NCBI GenBank assembly: GCA_012839185.1
Contig: DUNU01000003.1
Location: 124,001-188,000 of the forward strand
DNA: 64,000 nt
Direction: 5' to 3'
Source of the DNA: Clostridiales bacterium
GTDB taxonomy: Bacteria; Bacillota; Clostridia; Oscillospirales; Acutalibacteraceae
Positions within the stretch are counted from its first letter, which is position 1, and each line of letters opens with the position of its first letter. The notes below the pieces were generated by a model. It was given only the letters and a program-made list of their open reading frames with translations, did no database searches and was not told the origin of the DNA. Below, piece by piece: positions 1 to 9,131 of this stretch. The position numbers were made by a program, and so were the translations under genes.

Positions 1-896
1 TCGGTAGTGGATGTTGATTCATGACCAAGAATTTCTTTTAACAAAAGCACGTCAACATCTCCGTATTGATACATAAGTGTTGCTGCGGTGTGGCGAAGTT
101 TGTGTGTTGAAAAGCCCATTCCGTCAAGACCGGCTTTTTCAAGTGAAGTTTTAACAATATGCTGGACGGTTTTAGGACTTATTCTTGTAAGCCTATTGCT
201 TAAAAATAAGGCGTTTTTGTCAATTACATTATCAACAGGTCTGTAATTAAGATAGTTGTTAATAGCAGCGATACAAGCATTATTAAGATAAATCGTGCGT
301 TCTTTGTTACCTTTACCGACAACTCTCATTGTATTATCGGATCGAATGTCGGTTAAATTTAATGAAACAAGCTCGGATAGTCGCATACCGCAGTTTAAGA
401 ATAATGTCAAAATAGCATAATCCCGTGCTTGATTTTTTCCTTCAACTGAACTTAACAAATCTTTACTTTGCTCTAAAGTTAAGTATTTCGGCAAACTTTT
501 CTTTTGTTTTGGTGATTCCAGATTTTCCATTGGATTTGACGAAATCTTATGGGTATTATTGTAGAGATAATTATAGAAAACCCTTATAGATGTTGTTTTT
601 CTTACACGTGCAGCCGTATCATTATCACGTTCGGTTTTACAATACACAAAAAACTTATAAGCATCTGCTAAAGTCAACGAACCTAAAAAATCTGCAGTAC
701 AATCAATAATAACAATATCATCAATCGGTGTATTTTTAAATTCAGGTTTCTTTTGTTTGAATTGATATTTTATAAATAACTTAATATCAAGAGCATATTC
801 ATTTACCGTCGTTTGTGAATTGTTTTTAATAACGCTTAAATAGTTCAAAAATTCAATCAGTACTGCCGGCAACTCGTCAGCATTCTTAATTGCCAA
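1..896 (-). CDS. Tyrosine recombinase (XerC/D-like integrase), C-terminus cut by window edge
   Basis: DNA breakage-rejoining recombinase of the phage-integrase family. The start is a TTG at 894-896 preceded by GAGGTG nine bases upstream; translation gives an N-terminal SAM-like core-binding domain (about residues 1-110) and a catalytic domain. Visible catalytic signatures are the first Arg in GMRLSEL, the Lys in VVGKGNKERT, HKLRHT (His-x-x-Arg) and LGHES (second His). The nucleophilic Tyr lies beyond base 1. Length and single-gene context fit a housekeeping XerA/XerD-like enzyme as well as a mobile-element integrase; no phage or ICE genes are visible beside it. It follows the radA operon on the same strand, separated by a perfect inverted repeat at 920-949. 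Confidence 0.88.
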   Translation of the reverse strand, partial: MAIKNADELPAVLIEFLNYLSVIKNNSQTTVNEYALDIKLFIKYQFKQKKPEFKNTPIDDIVIIDCTADFLGSLTLADAYKFFVYCKTERDNDTAARVRKTTSIRVFYNYLYNNTHKISSNPMENLESPKQKKSLPKYLTLEQSKDLLSSVEGKNQARDYAILTLFLNCGMRLSELVSLNLTDIRSDNTMRVVGKGNKERTIYLNNACIAAINNYLNYRPVDNVIDKNALFLSNRLTRISPKTVQHIVKTSLEKAGLDGMGFSTHKLRHTAATLMYQYGDVDVLLLKEILGHESTSTT

Positions 897-919
897 ATCT
901 GTAACACCTCACTTCCCCA

Positions 920-949
920 AATTATACAAAACTTTAATTTTGTATAATT
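920..949. repeat. Perfect 12-bp inverted repeat with 6-nt spacer
   Basis: AATTATACAAAA, spacer CTTTAA, TTTTGTATAATT. It sits between the 32-residue ORF and the tyrosine recombinase gene. There is no U-run after it on either strand, so it is a poor intrinsic terminator; the arms contain TATAAT on both strands. It could be an operator, divergent -10 elements, or a recombinase binding site (see findings). Confidence 0.7.
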
Positions 950-976
950 ATCTACATCTAAGAAAAAGCAGAAATC

Positions 977-1075
977 TTAATTCCTGCCGTATTTACGCAT
1001 AACATGGCGGACTGCCATCCCCACTACTACCAGTGTCATAAACGCACAAAAATTACCGAAACTGTTGCTACGCAT
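977..1075 (-). CDS. 32-residue single-span membrane mini-protein
   Basis: Short ORF whose ATG (1073-1075) lies two bases after the stop of the DUF6873 gene. A near-perfect AGGAGG site overlaps the end of that gene, spaced about eight bases from the ATG. The peptide starts MRSNSFGNFC, has a hydrophobic segment (residues about 9-22, AFMTLVVVGMAV) and a basic tail ending RKYGRN, so it would insert with its C-terminus inside. I do not recognise a family. The strong ribosome site and operon-like spacing are the evidence that it is translated; function unknown. Confidence 0.55.
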   Translation of the reverse strand: MRSNSFGNFCAFMTLVVVGMAVRHVMRKYGRN

Positions 1076-1077
1076 AT

Positions 1078-1770
1078 CTATACCTCCTCAATAAACTGAA
1101 TTATTGACCCGAAATCTTCAAGTTGTTTGTTTTTAATTCCAATTATTTGAATGTTATGCTTATCAAAAAAATTTCTGATAATATATCCTTGCGGATGTAA
1201 ATCAATATCACCGTTAAAAAAATACTTATTGTAAGAAATTAAGCCACCAGCACCGCCGATAAAACCATATTTATAGCCATTTAATTTAACATGACCGGGT
1301 TCTAACTTAAGAACGTCAAAACCAATTGTTTTTGCCTTTTCATATATTCCCCAATCTTCCGTAATTATTGAATTTTCGTTTAATATTGCCATATTACATT
1401 TTGAATAGCCCTGATTTATATTCACAATTTCGTAATATTCTCGCAACATCTGCAACAAATCCGCTTGAACGGTTTTAGTGTTGCAAAAACAATATTTACC
1501 CACGATTGCAACATTAAATTTCGCATCATCGGGATATGATAAACCTAATTGACCATTTTCTGCCTTAATAATTTTCCCATTTCCAAGATAAAGTAAATTC
1601 AAATCGGCGTGAGTTGAGATGTTTTCCGGCAAATCTTGATTGGGAGCAACATCAATAATACTAATATTATAATGATTTAGCAAATGTTTTGCATCTTCCC
1701 CAAGTCTGCCGACAAAAATCTGTTTACAACTTTCCTGCGGAATATTAGGTTGTTTTACATACTGTTCCAT
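1078..1770 (-). CDS. DUF6873-family protein (GME/pentein-like fold)
   Basis: 230 residues. The sequence resembles the clostridial DUF6873 family, described as having the guanidino-group-modifying enzyme (pentein) fold; typical motifs seen are THADLNLLYL, LEPGHVKLNGYKYGFIGGAGG and FFNGDIDLHPQG. Family members keep Asp/His/Cys-like polar residues of the pentein barrel, but no substrate is established. The ATG at 1768-1770 shares one base with the radA stop (TGATG), so translation is probably coupled; a TTG three bases further upstream is also possible but has no better ribosome site. It is followed immediately by the mini-protein gene. Family assignment is from recalled motif patterns. Confidence 0.7.
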   Translation of the reverse strand: MEQYVKQPNIPQESCKQIFVGRLGEDAKHLLNHYNISIIDVAPNQDLPENISTHADLNLLYLGNGKIIKAENGQLGLSYPDDAKFNVAIVGKYCFCNTKTVQADLLQMLREYYEIVNINQGYSKCNMAILNENSIITEDWGIYEKAKTIGFDVLKLEPGHVKLNGYKYGFIGGAGGLISYNKYFFNGDIDLHPQGYIIRNFFDKHNIQIIGIKNKQLEDFGSIIQFIEEV

Positions 1771-3143
1771 CAAAGCAATGCATCATAAGCTTTACGAATA
1801 TCTGAAGCACCGATAATTTCAATGTCAAATTCTTTTGGATTTGATATTGATTTTAAGCTCATTTGAGGAATAACGCAACGTTCAAAACCTAATCTGGCTG
1901 CTTCTGCTATTCTCTGTTCGCAAGCCGTAACATTTCTGACTTCTCCGGCTAATCCTATTTCGCCAAAAGCAAGAACATCATCGCGTACAACTTCATCTTT
2001 TAAACTCGAAATAAGTGCCATAGCAACAGATAAATCTGATGCAGGCTCATCAATACGAAGACCGCCGACGATATTGATGTAACAGTCCATATTACCGAAG
2101 AAATATCCGCAACGCTTTTCTAAAACTGCCAAAATCATCGAAAGACGATTATAGTCAAAGCCGGTTGCCATTCTTCTCGGATTTCCGAAACCACTTGGAG
2201 TAACTAAAGCTTGAACTTCAGCCAAAATCGGTCTTGAACCTTCCATCGTACAAGCTACACAAGAACCGGAAGCATTTTTCGGTCTGCCGCTTAACATCAT
2301 TTGAGACGGGTTGGGAACTTCAGCAAGTCCGTCATTTCGCATTTCAAACACACCGATTTCATTGGTAGAGCCAAATCTGTTTTTTACGGCTCGCAATATA
2401 CGATACGATAAATTCCTTTCACCTTCAAAATAAAGAACGGTATCAACGATATGTTCAAGAACTTTTGGACCGGCGATATTTCCGTCTTTGTTAACGTGAC
2501 CGACAAGTATAATGGGAATATCTAAAGCTTTGGCAGTACGATTAAAGAGGTTTGTGCATTCTCGAACCTGAGTTAAACTTCCTGCTGAAGACTGAATTTC
2601 TGTGATTTCCATCGTTTGTATTGAGTCAACCATAACAATATCGGGTTTGCTCTGTGATATATATGAACATATCTTCATGCAATCGGTTTCAGTCAGAATT
2701 GATAGATTTTCAGTTTGAACATTCAATCTGTCCGCTCGAAGTTTAATTTGATGAGCAGATTCTTCACCGGTAATATAGAGAACTTTCAGATTTTTACCAA
2801 AATGTTCACAGGCTTGGAGCAATATGGTTGACTTGCCGATACCGGGATCGCCGCTTAATAACACGACAGAACCCTTGACAAGCCCGCCACCCAATACTCT
2901 GTCAAATTCTTTCAATTTGGAAAAATAACGATGTTCACGAATGTTTTTAATACTATTTAATGTTACGGGAGAAAAATCCGTATGTGAAATACGGCTTTGA
3001 CTTCCCTGTCCCGATTTAACAGGAACAATTTCCAGTTCTTCTAATGTGTTCCATTCTTTGCATTTTTGGCATTGACCGTACCAAGTAGCAGATTCAAAAC
3101 CACAAGAAGTACACACATAAACGGATTTTTCTTTAGGAGACAA
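1770..3143 (-). CDS. radA: DNA repair ATPase RadA/Sms
   Basis: 457 residues, the usual length. Four-Cys zinc finger at residues 11-28 (CTSC...CQKC), RecA-like ATPase with Walker A GDPGIGKST at 98-106, the RadA-specific KNRFG motif near residue 255, and a C-terminal Lon-protease-like domain (GGLRIDEPASDLSVA region). RadA is a hexameric branch-migration helicase acting in recombinational repair. The start is TTG at 3141-3143, supported by GAGG seven bases upstream; no ATG alternative would preserve the zinc finger. The gene begins ten bases after the YfhO-like gene and overlaps the DUF6873 gene by one base. Confidence 0.97.
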   Translation of the reverse strand: MSPKEKSVYVCTSCGFESATWYGQCQKCKEWNTLEELEIVPVKSGQGSQSRISHTDFSPVTLNSIKNIREHRYFSKLKEFDRVLGGGLVKGSVVLLSGDPGIGKSTILLQACEHFGKNLKVLYITGEESAHQIKLRADRLNVQTENLSILTETDCMKICSYISQSKPDIVMVDSIQTMEITEIQSSAGSLTQVRECTNLFNRTAKALDIPIILVGHVNKDGNIAGPKVLEHIVDTVLYFEGERNLSYRILRAVKNRFGSTNEIGVFEMRNDGLAEVPNPSQMMLSGRPKNASGSCVACTMEGSRPILAEVQALVTPSGFGNPRRMATGFDYNRLSMILAVLEKRCGYFFGNMDCYINIVGGLRIDEPASDLSVAMALISSLKDEVVRDDVLAFGEIGLAGEVRNVTACEQRIAEAARLGFERCVIPQMSLKSISNPKEFDIEIIGASDIRKAYDALL

Positions 3144-3153
3144 TCAAATTCCT

Positions 3154-6100
3154 CTATTCGTTTTCATCTTCTGACGCATTAATATTTGAGCTTTCATCAG
3201 TTTTTAAAGGCTCAGTTTCTTTTTCAGGCTCAAGTTCAACGGTTTCTTCGTCATTTTCATTGTTATCATCGTTAGTTATATTATCGCTAATATTATTATC
3301 TTCAACAACATCTTCTTCATTGATGACAGTGGCAACATCATCTTCAATTAAATCTGTGTCAGTCGATTCGTCAATATCACCTTCGATTAAACTTTCATCA
3401 CTCGCTTCATCAGTTTCTTGTCCAAGATATTCAAAGGGAGTAAAATTGGTAAGAGTTAATGCATTAACAATCTTTGAATTCTCTCCAAATATACCTTTCT
3501 TTTTGAGAATTAAGAATAAAGCAATTAGAATAATCGTTATACTTGTAATACCTGCACCGAGGATAAGACCGGAAGGCATATAGTCAAACTCAATTTCGTG
3601 ATGACCGGCAGAAATATCAAATGCAAGAAATGAGTTTGCTACTGAATGATATTTTGATTTATCAAGCACTTCACCATCAATTTTAACTTTCCAACCTTCG
3701 TCATAAGGAATTGAGGTAAAAAGCATAGAATCTTCAGCAACATCAATATATCCACCTAAATGAGTGCCATTATCAAAGCTGTCGACTACAAAAACACCAT
3801 TATCTTTAATTTTTTCATAGCAATCAATGTAATCATTTTCATCCATAACGACACAATAAAGCTGGAATGAACCATTGTTTGCTTCTTCTGTCGGGAGTTC
3901 AATATTAAGCACAGCATCCTCGTTTGTGCTGATATGCCCTAAGTCAAGCAGATATGAAGTGGAAATATCATAATTGAATGTTTTAGCCTCAATTGAAGCC
4001 GTAACACTCTTAATCTCGCTTGAGGACATGTAGATATAAACATTGCCGGAAGTTTCGGGAGTAATAGTAAGCTCAAGGTTTGCATATTTCCCTAATTCGG
4101 TCTTGTTATATGCAACAGAACCTGCAGCAAGATCAGATTCGCTGATATCACCAAGATTTGTTGAGTCGGTAACTACGGGTGTAATTCTATCAAAAATATC
4201 ATCTACACCGATTGCATACTTAAAGAAATTTGATTGGACATTAAAAGGATTTGTATCTGTTGTAATCCACATATCCTTCAAGGATGGAGAAACGCTATAA
4301 GCAACCGGAAGATTATAGTTAAATCTGTACAAAGTTATCTTATCATTGGAATTTAACTCAGTATAAAGAATATCATTATGAATTCTCTTATCGTTGTCAT
4401 AGATATATTTTATTCCCCACATTGCATTATAAACTGCGGTTTGAGGGAAATATGTATAGCTATTGACATCATTACCGTACATACCTAACTTTCTCTGCAA
4501 TTTGGACACACTTTCGTATGCCATTGATGAGAAAATTGAAACACCGTTATAATAGTACCAAGATGCATCCATACGAGTAAGAAGGTCGGAAAGCTCTTCA
4601 CGGTAGAATGTGTTTTCACCTTCTATTTCATCGACATAATCGCTCATTTCGACAAAATCTTCATACTGTTCAGTATAATATTCTTTAGCTTGAGTGATAA
4701 GGAAATTATCCGTATCTACAATTATTATTTCAGTAATAATTGAACAAACAAGCAATGCCATCATTGCAGACTTAAAGAATTTCGGCTGTGTTAACGCAAT
4801 AAGTATCATTGCATAAACAGCAGCAAAAACTATTGTTTGTAATACAACATTGTTGTCAACATTTTTAGAAGTAATTTTTTCCGCTAAAACAGCCATAAAT
4901 ATTACAGCTGCCGACACTAAGCCTATTTGTTTAGGCTTATATTCATCGATTGAATTAAATGCCTTATACGCAAAGAAAAGTAAGAAGAAAGAATAGGCAA
5001 AAGACCAGCGATAAGGTAAATCATTCGGGAAATGGAAGCCATGCCAAATGAAGTTAAGATAGTTTAAATTAAAACTGAAGTAACAAAACGCAAACAAGAT
5101 ACTGGTTGCTATTTTTTCTTTGAATGTAACCTTTTTTGAAAAGAAATATAAGGGAGCAAGTATAAGCGGCAAAATACCGGTATACACGTTCGGTAAAACG
5201 TCTTCCCCACTGCTTCTTATTGTTGGTTCTGCTCCTGCTAAATGATTTGCAATAAAATCAAAGAAATTAAAATATTGCTTGAATTCATCCGGAAAATTAT
5301 TACCTGTTGCTGATGAGGTCTTAAGAACAAAATATACAGGAATAAGAGCAATCGCAGCTAATAAGAATGCAAGAATAGAATAAAATGCAAAATTAATACC
5401 GGTCGTTAAGAATTTACTGTTAAGACAGTTTTTATAAAATAATTTAGCCTTGGCAGAAAACGGAAGACGGTTATATTCACTACGTCTTAATTCGTAGTCA
5501 AGTTTAGTATTGATAGTTCCAAATTCATATTTGCTGAAATAGTGATAAATAAAATATACAACAGCGATAATACAAATCATATAAGCCATATAGTAACTTG
5601 TAAGCATTACCAAGCAGAGTGCTCCGCAATAAATATAGGGCTTCTTTTTTCCGTCAATAATATACTGTATACCTAAAATGACAATCGGCAAAATGCACAT
5701 ACCATCGAGCCACATAATGTTCCAATAATATGCCATAAACCAACCGCAGAAAGCATAAAGCAATCCAAAACCGGTAATTGAAATATCATTTCGATTAAAT
5801 GACTTTTTTAGGAAATATGCAAAAGAGCCGGCGGCAATAGCATTTTTTACTAAAATCATACCGGCAATTGCCTCAGGCATATTCTCATGTCCCATTATAA
5901 GCATAATTATTATTCCAAGAGGACTTGAGAGATAGTTTAAGAAGTTGCCGGTGAAACTTGATCCACCACCGGTGCACCAAGAATAAAGCAAAGAATCAAA
6001 ATTCACTATGCGTTCATAAAGTTCAGCAAAAAGAGGACCGTACTGATGATAAAGATCCATACGCAGAATAGTATTTGAACCAAGCGGCCAGAATTTATAC

Positions 6101-6276
6101 ACCATATAGGCAAATATCATCAATGCAGCTGAGATAAGAGCTGCAAAAATAATATACTTATTCTCTCCAAAGAACAGAGAAAACTTGCCTTTTTTCTTTG
6201 TTAACTTATTATTAGGAATTTCCGTTTCAGGTGGAGAAATATTCTCAAAAACATCAATATTACTCATATTTTCCAT
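3154..6276 (-). CDS. YfhO-family polytopic membrane protein with long acidic C-terminal tail
   Basis: 1040 residues. N-terminal cytoplasmic stretch, then about a dozen membrane spans of GT-C-like glycosyltransferase type (residues about 40-510), an extracytoplasmic beta-rich domain (about 520-910), a last span (VLGAGITSITIILIALFLIL region) and an 80-residue acidic Asp/Glu/Asn tail. YfhO family members in Bacillus and Listeria add sugars to lipoteichoic acid from lipid-linked donors; that function is inferred here. The track-like longer start is a TTG; the ATG at 6274-6276 is preferred because AAGGAG lies six bases upstream. A second YfhO gene lies at 27589 and shares the YIWHGFHFPN-type motif but lacks the acidic tail. 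Confidence 0.85.
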   Translation of the reverse strand: MENMSNIDVFENISPPETEIPNNKLTKKKGKFSLFFGENKYIIFAALISAALMIFAYMVYKFWPLGSNTILRMDLYHQYGPLFAELYERIVNFDSLLYSWCTGGGSSFTGNFLNYLSSPLGIIIMLIMGHENMPEAIAGMILVKNAIAAGSFAYFLKKSFNRNDISITGFGLLYAFCGWFMAYYWNIMWLDGMCILPIVILGIQYIIDGKKKPYIYCGALCLVMLTSYYMAYMICIIAVVYFIYHYFSKYEFGTINTKLDYELRRSEYNRLPFSAKAKLFYKNCLNSKFLTTGINFAFYSILAFLLAAIALIPVYFVLKTSSATGNNFPDEFKQYFNFFDFIANHLAGAEPTIRSSGEDVLPNVYTGILPLILAPLYFFSKKVTFKEKIATSILFAFCYFSFNLNYLNFIWHGFHFPNDLPYRWSFAYSFFLLFFAYKAFNSIDEYKPKQIGLVSAAVIFMAVLAEKITSKNVDNNVVLQTIVFAAVYAMILIALTQPKFFKSAMMALLVCSIITEIIIVDTDNFLITQAKEYYTEQYEDFVEMSDYVDEIEGENTFYREELSDLLTRMDASWYYYNGVSIFSSMAYESVSKLQRKLGMYGNDVNSYTYFPQTAVYNAMWGIKYIYDNDKRIHNDILYTELNSNDKITLYRFNYNLPVAYSVSPSLKDMWITTDTNPFNVQSNFFKYAIGVDDIFDRITPVVTDSTNLGDISESDLAAGSVAYNKTELGKYANLELTITPETSGNVYIYMSSSEIKSVTASIEAKTFNYDISTSYLLDLGHISTNEDAVLNIELPTEEANNGSFQLYCVVMDENDYIDCYEKIKDNGVFVVDSFDNGTHLGGYIDVAEDSMLFTSIPYDEGWKVKIDGEVLDKSKYHSVANSFLAFDISAGHHEIEFDYMPSGLILGAGITSITIILIALFLILKKKGIFGENSKIVNALTLTNFTPFEYLGQETDEASDESLIEGDIDESTDTDLIEDDVATVINEEDVVEDNNISDNITNDDNNENDEETVELEPEKETEPLKTDESSNINASEDENE

Positions 6277-6286
6277 AATTAACTCC

Positions 6287-6790
6287 TTAAAGTGCAAACA
6301 TATACGAAATACCGTATGTTACAATTGACATAATTATTCCGGCAATAAAGACACCGGCAACAATAATCGGAAATGACTTTTTGATTGGAATATCTAACAA
6401 GGCTGCGATTAAAGCACCTGTCCAACCTCCTGTACCCGGAAGAGGAATTGCAACAAAAATAAGCAAGCCCCAATTTTGATATCTCATAACTTTATCACGA
6501 TTCTTTTCACCCTTAGATTCAAGTCTATCCAAGAGCTTGTCAAAAATCTTAAATCTACGCATAAATGCGAATATCTTTTTTATAAACAGAATAATGAATG
6601 GTATAGGAACAATATTGCCAAGAAAACATATGATAAAAGCTTTAAGAAAAGGAACACCAAGTAATTTTGCAGCAATAAGTCCGCCACGCAGCTCAAGAAT
6701 AGGCAAAAGTGATACTATAAAAATAGTTAACTCTGCCGGTATAATTTCACCGAAAAACTCAACTAAGGCTTGAGTGAGCTGTTCAGTCAT
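6287..6790 (-). CDS. Small multidrug export-family membrane protein (Sm_multidrug_ex, COG2426)
   Basis: 167 residues with about four to five hydrophobic segments and motifs typical of this family: LPILELRGGLIAAKLLG and PLPGTGGWTGALIAALL. The name comes from a weakly supported efflux phenotype; the true substrate is unknown, and the family is distantly related to DedA/SNARE-associated-like proteins. Its ATG overlaps the end of the Nudix gene by eight bases and its stop overlaps the ribosome site of the YfhO gene, so it is part of the same operon. Confidence 0.85.
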   Translation of the reverse strand: MTEQLTQALVEFFGEIIPAELTIFIVSLLPILELRGGLIAAKLLGVPFLKAFIICFLGNIVPIPFIILFIKKIFAFMRRFKIFDKLLDRLESKGEKNRDKVMRYQNWGLLIFVAIPLPGTGGWTGALIAALLDIPIKKSFPIIVAGVFIAGIIMSIVTYGISYMFAL

Positions 6791-7526
6791 GGATTTTTAC
6801 CCCCATTTCAGTTTTCATAAAATCTTTTATTTCATGCATTATGGTTTTATCATTCTCAAAGTTAAGACGTTTCAAGGCCTTTTCATATGTTAACCAAGCA
6901 TAGTCATCAACTTCTTCGCGTTGAATTTTGGTTTGCGTATCATCAGTAGTTGCAAGGAAAATGACGACATTTTTTTGGATTTTATTAGCTATCTTGTAAT
7001 CAGATTCACTGTAAAATCCGTCAACGATATTTATACGAATCCCCGTCTCCTCAAACACTTCTCGAATAGCGGTTTGTCGTTTAGTTTCCCCAATTTCCAT
7101 ATGTCCTTTTGGAAAACCCCAATTTGAACTTCTCTTATTTTTAATAAGCAAGAATCTCGGTTTTCCATTGATAATACGATAAACTGCCGCACCGCAAGAG
7201 TTTTCATAAAGACAATAAAGATAATAGCGATTTCTTTTTTCAATTGGCTCAATTAAAGGTACAATATCACAATTCACAAACCGAGAATTTTTATTTGCGG
7301 CAACATAAACACGTGTGCCGTCATTTCGTTTTATCAGTGCAATAAGTCTGCCTTCAAATTTTTTTACAGGATGTGTTATTCCGATGATATAGCTTTGCAA
7401 AGTAACAGTACCTTTGTCGGTATTTACAGTACATGTACCGAAATTTAGCTTATATCTATAGCCACTTTCAGGATCCTTCGAGCCAAAAGGATGGGTGACT
7501 TTTATCCGAACATTTCTACCTAACAT
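6783..7526 (-). CDS. Fusion: inorganic-pyrophosphatase-like N-terminal domain + Nudix hydrolase
   Basis: 247 residues in two parts. Residues 1 to about 85 (MLGRNVRIKVTHPFGSKDP, KLNFG, ITHPVKKFEGRLIALIKR) resemble the short clostridial inorganic-pyrophosphatase-like proteins, but the usual acidic metal-ligand stretch DxxDxY is not evident. Residues about 105-240 form a Nudix domain with the full box GHMEIGETKRQTAIREVFEETGI split as GX5EX7REVFEETGI. Nudix enzymes cleave nucleoside diphosphates linked to another moiety, often as housecleaning enzymes. ATG start with GGAG nine bases upstream and a good promoter; first gene of the operon that runs to radA. Confidence 0.85.
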   Translation of the reverse strand: MLGRNVRIKVTHPFGSKDPESGYRYKLNFGTCTVNTDKGTVTLQSYIIGITHPVKKFEGRLIALIKRNDGTRVYVAANKNSRFVNCDIVPLIEPIEKRNRYYLYCLYENSCGAAVYRIINGKPRFLLIKNKRSSNWGFPKGHMEIGETKRQTAIREVFEETGIRINIVDGFYSESDYKIANKIQKNVVIFLATTDDTQTKIQREEVDDYAWLTYEKALKRLNFENDKTIMHEIKDFMKTEMGVKIHD

Positions 7527-7560
7527 TTATTTAGCTCCAAAAATAGACAATACTGTGTAT

Positions 7561-7589
7561 ATTATAACAAAGTTATTAGAAAATAGCAA
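7561..7589 (-). promoter_or_regulatory. Promoter of the Nudix-YfhO-radA operon
   Basis: On the minus strand, -35 TTGCTA (7584-7589), 17-base spacer, -10 TATAAT (7561-7566), 35 bases before the Nudix ATG. Confidence 0.75.
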
Positions 7590-7610
7590 GAGTAATTTTC
7601 ACTTTTCAGA

Positions 7611-7645
7611 AAAAACTCCTGCAATTAAACCATGCAGGAGTTTTT
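7611..7645 (-). terminator. Intrinsic terminator after the GPH symporter gene
   Basis: Perfect 13-bp stem AAAAACTCCTGCA / TGCAGGAGTTTTT with a nine-base loop, six bases after the symporter stop; the symmetrical A/T tracts mean it could also work on the other strand. Confidence 0.9.
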
Positions 7646-7651
7646 GTAATA

Positions 7652-9100
7652 TCAGATAGCTTGCAAGCTCTTTTCTCGTCTTTCTTTAAGTTCTGCCTCA
7701 ACCATCGCTTTTCTTTCAGGATTGTCATCAACGAAGGAGATAGCCATGAGATAGAAAATTGACCCGACAACAGGACCTAAAATGAAAATCGGCCACTGCC
7801 ATTTCATATATGTTGGATTTTGATTATATTTTTTTAAATCTGCATCATATGATAGGAATTTAAGAATATAACCTTTTATCAAAAAAGAAACAGCTCCTTG
7901 CATCTTTGAAATAAAATTCTGGACTGAAAATGAAATGCCTTCATTCCGCACACCAGTTTTCCATTCAATATAATCAATTGAGTCACTTGTTAAACTACGA
8001 TGAGCTATATCCATCATACTACCCGGGATAGACCCAATAGACATCAAAATTAAAACTATTGCCAACTGCCATAAAGACTTGTAACCGACAAAGAACGAAA
8101 TAATGCGAAGTGCTATGTTTGCAATCTGCGAAACAATAAGAAGTTTCTTCATTCCGCCCAATTTCTTAATAAACCTTGTAGCAAAGAATATTGCAATGGC
8201 TCCGGGCACACCAACTAACATGCCAAAAATGAACTGAGCATTGCCTCCATCGATATGCTTAGAGCCAATATCAAAAGAAATACTTGATTCAAAAAAATGT
8301 ATCCAGTCAAGACCGGGAGATAATGCCTGTAAAAATCTTGCAAGAGATATTGTTAATAAAACTTTATTATGACCTAATGCACGGAATATTTCTTTAATCG
8401 AATCTCCCTTATCATTAATTGTTCGAATTCGCTCTTTTTGCTTATAAGCAAGCATAGAAATTAGCTCGCCGCCAAGACCTAAAATAATACCACCAAAAAG
8501 ATATACTGTCTTAGTCTCAATATTGAGTGCATTCAGAAAATTATCACCAAGAAAGTTTGGGAAAAGACCAACGAAAATACCACCTGCTCCGGCACCGATT
8601 GATACCCATTGAGCAACTCTTGCCCGTTCTTCCGAATGGGGCGAGGATACTGCAATCATTCCCCATAACGCAACATCTTGAATCGAATACAAGATATCCC
8701 AAACGAAATAAAGAACCATCATTATGGCAATCGTAAGTTTAATATTTGTAGCATATGCAACAAACATCAAAGCTGATATGATACCAATTATTGGCGGGGT
8801 ATATAAAGTATAAGGTCTTAACTTTTCCCCACTTTTGAATCTGTGTTTGTCCATCAATGAACCAATTAATGGATCATTAACTGCATCCCATAAACGAGAG
8901 AGAGATGTAATCCAACCTACTGTATCCGGTGAAATTTTCAATATATCAGTACAGAATGTAAACCACCAACCGGAAATAAAACCATAGGTCATGTTTTGAC
9001 CGGTCAACGCAACGGAATGTGCTAACAAATCGCGATTAGGCACATATCCTTCTTCCGCTTCTTTTGAGAAAAAGAATTTGATAGGATTTTGAAGTTTCAA
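7652..9100 (-). CDS. GPH-family glycoside/pentoside/hexuronide:cation symporter (MFS, MelB-like)
   Basis: 482 residues with about 12 membrane spans. GPH-type features are the N-terminal DAVNDPLIGSLMDKHRFKSGEKLRPY loop (Asp residues of the MelB cation/sugar site) and the late-loop IEWKTGVRNEGISFSVQNF motif. It should import an oligosaccharide or glycoside with Na+ or H+. The start is TTG at 9098-9100 with AGGAG seven bases upstream. It has its own promoter and terminator, so is monocistronic; no glycoside hydrolase is adjacent, so the substrate cannot be assigned. A paralogue lies at 58437. Confidence 0.88.
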   Translation of the reverse strand: MKLQNPIKFFFSKEAEEGYVPNRDLLAHSVALTGQNMTYGFISGWWFTFCTDILKISPDTVGWITSLSRLWDAVNDPLIGSLMDKHRFKSGEKLRPYTLYTPPIIGIISALMFVAYATNIKLTIAIMMVLYFVWDILYSIQDVALWGMIAVSSPHSEERARVAQWVSIGAGAGGIFVGLFPNFLGDNFLNALNIETKTVYLFGGIILGLGGELISMLAYKQKERIRTINDKGDSIKEIFRALGHNKVLLTISLARFLQALSPGLDWIHFFESSISFDIGSKHIDGGNAQFIFGMLVGVPGAIAIFFATRFIKKLGGMKKLLIVSQIANIALRIISFFVGYKSLWQLAIVLILMSIGSIPGSMMDIAHRSLTSDSIDYIEWKTGVRNEGISFSVQNFISKMQGAVSFLIKGYILKFLSYDADLKKYNQNPTYMKWQWPIFILGPVVGSIFYLMAISFVDDNPERKAMVEAELKERREKSLQAI

Positions 9101-9131
9101 ATTATCACTCCTAATAAATCTATTTTATTAC

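Noticed and set aside
1-949. Recombinase as proof of a prophage or ICE
   Set aside because: No structural, replication or conjugation genes adjoin it; a housekeeping Xer-type role fits equally.
3260-4300. Plus-strand ORFs opposite the YfhO gene
   Set aside because: Low-complexity antisense of acidic and beta-rich coding sequence, without ribosome sites.
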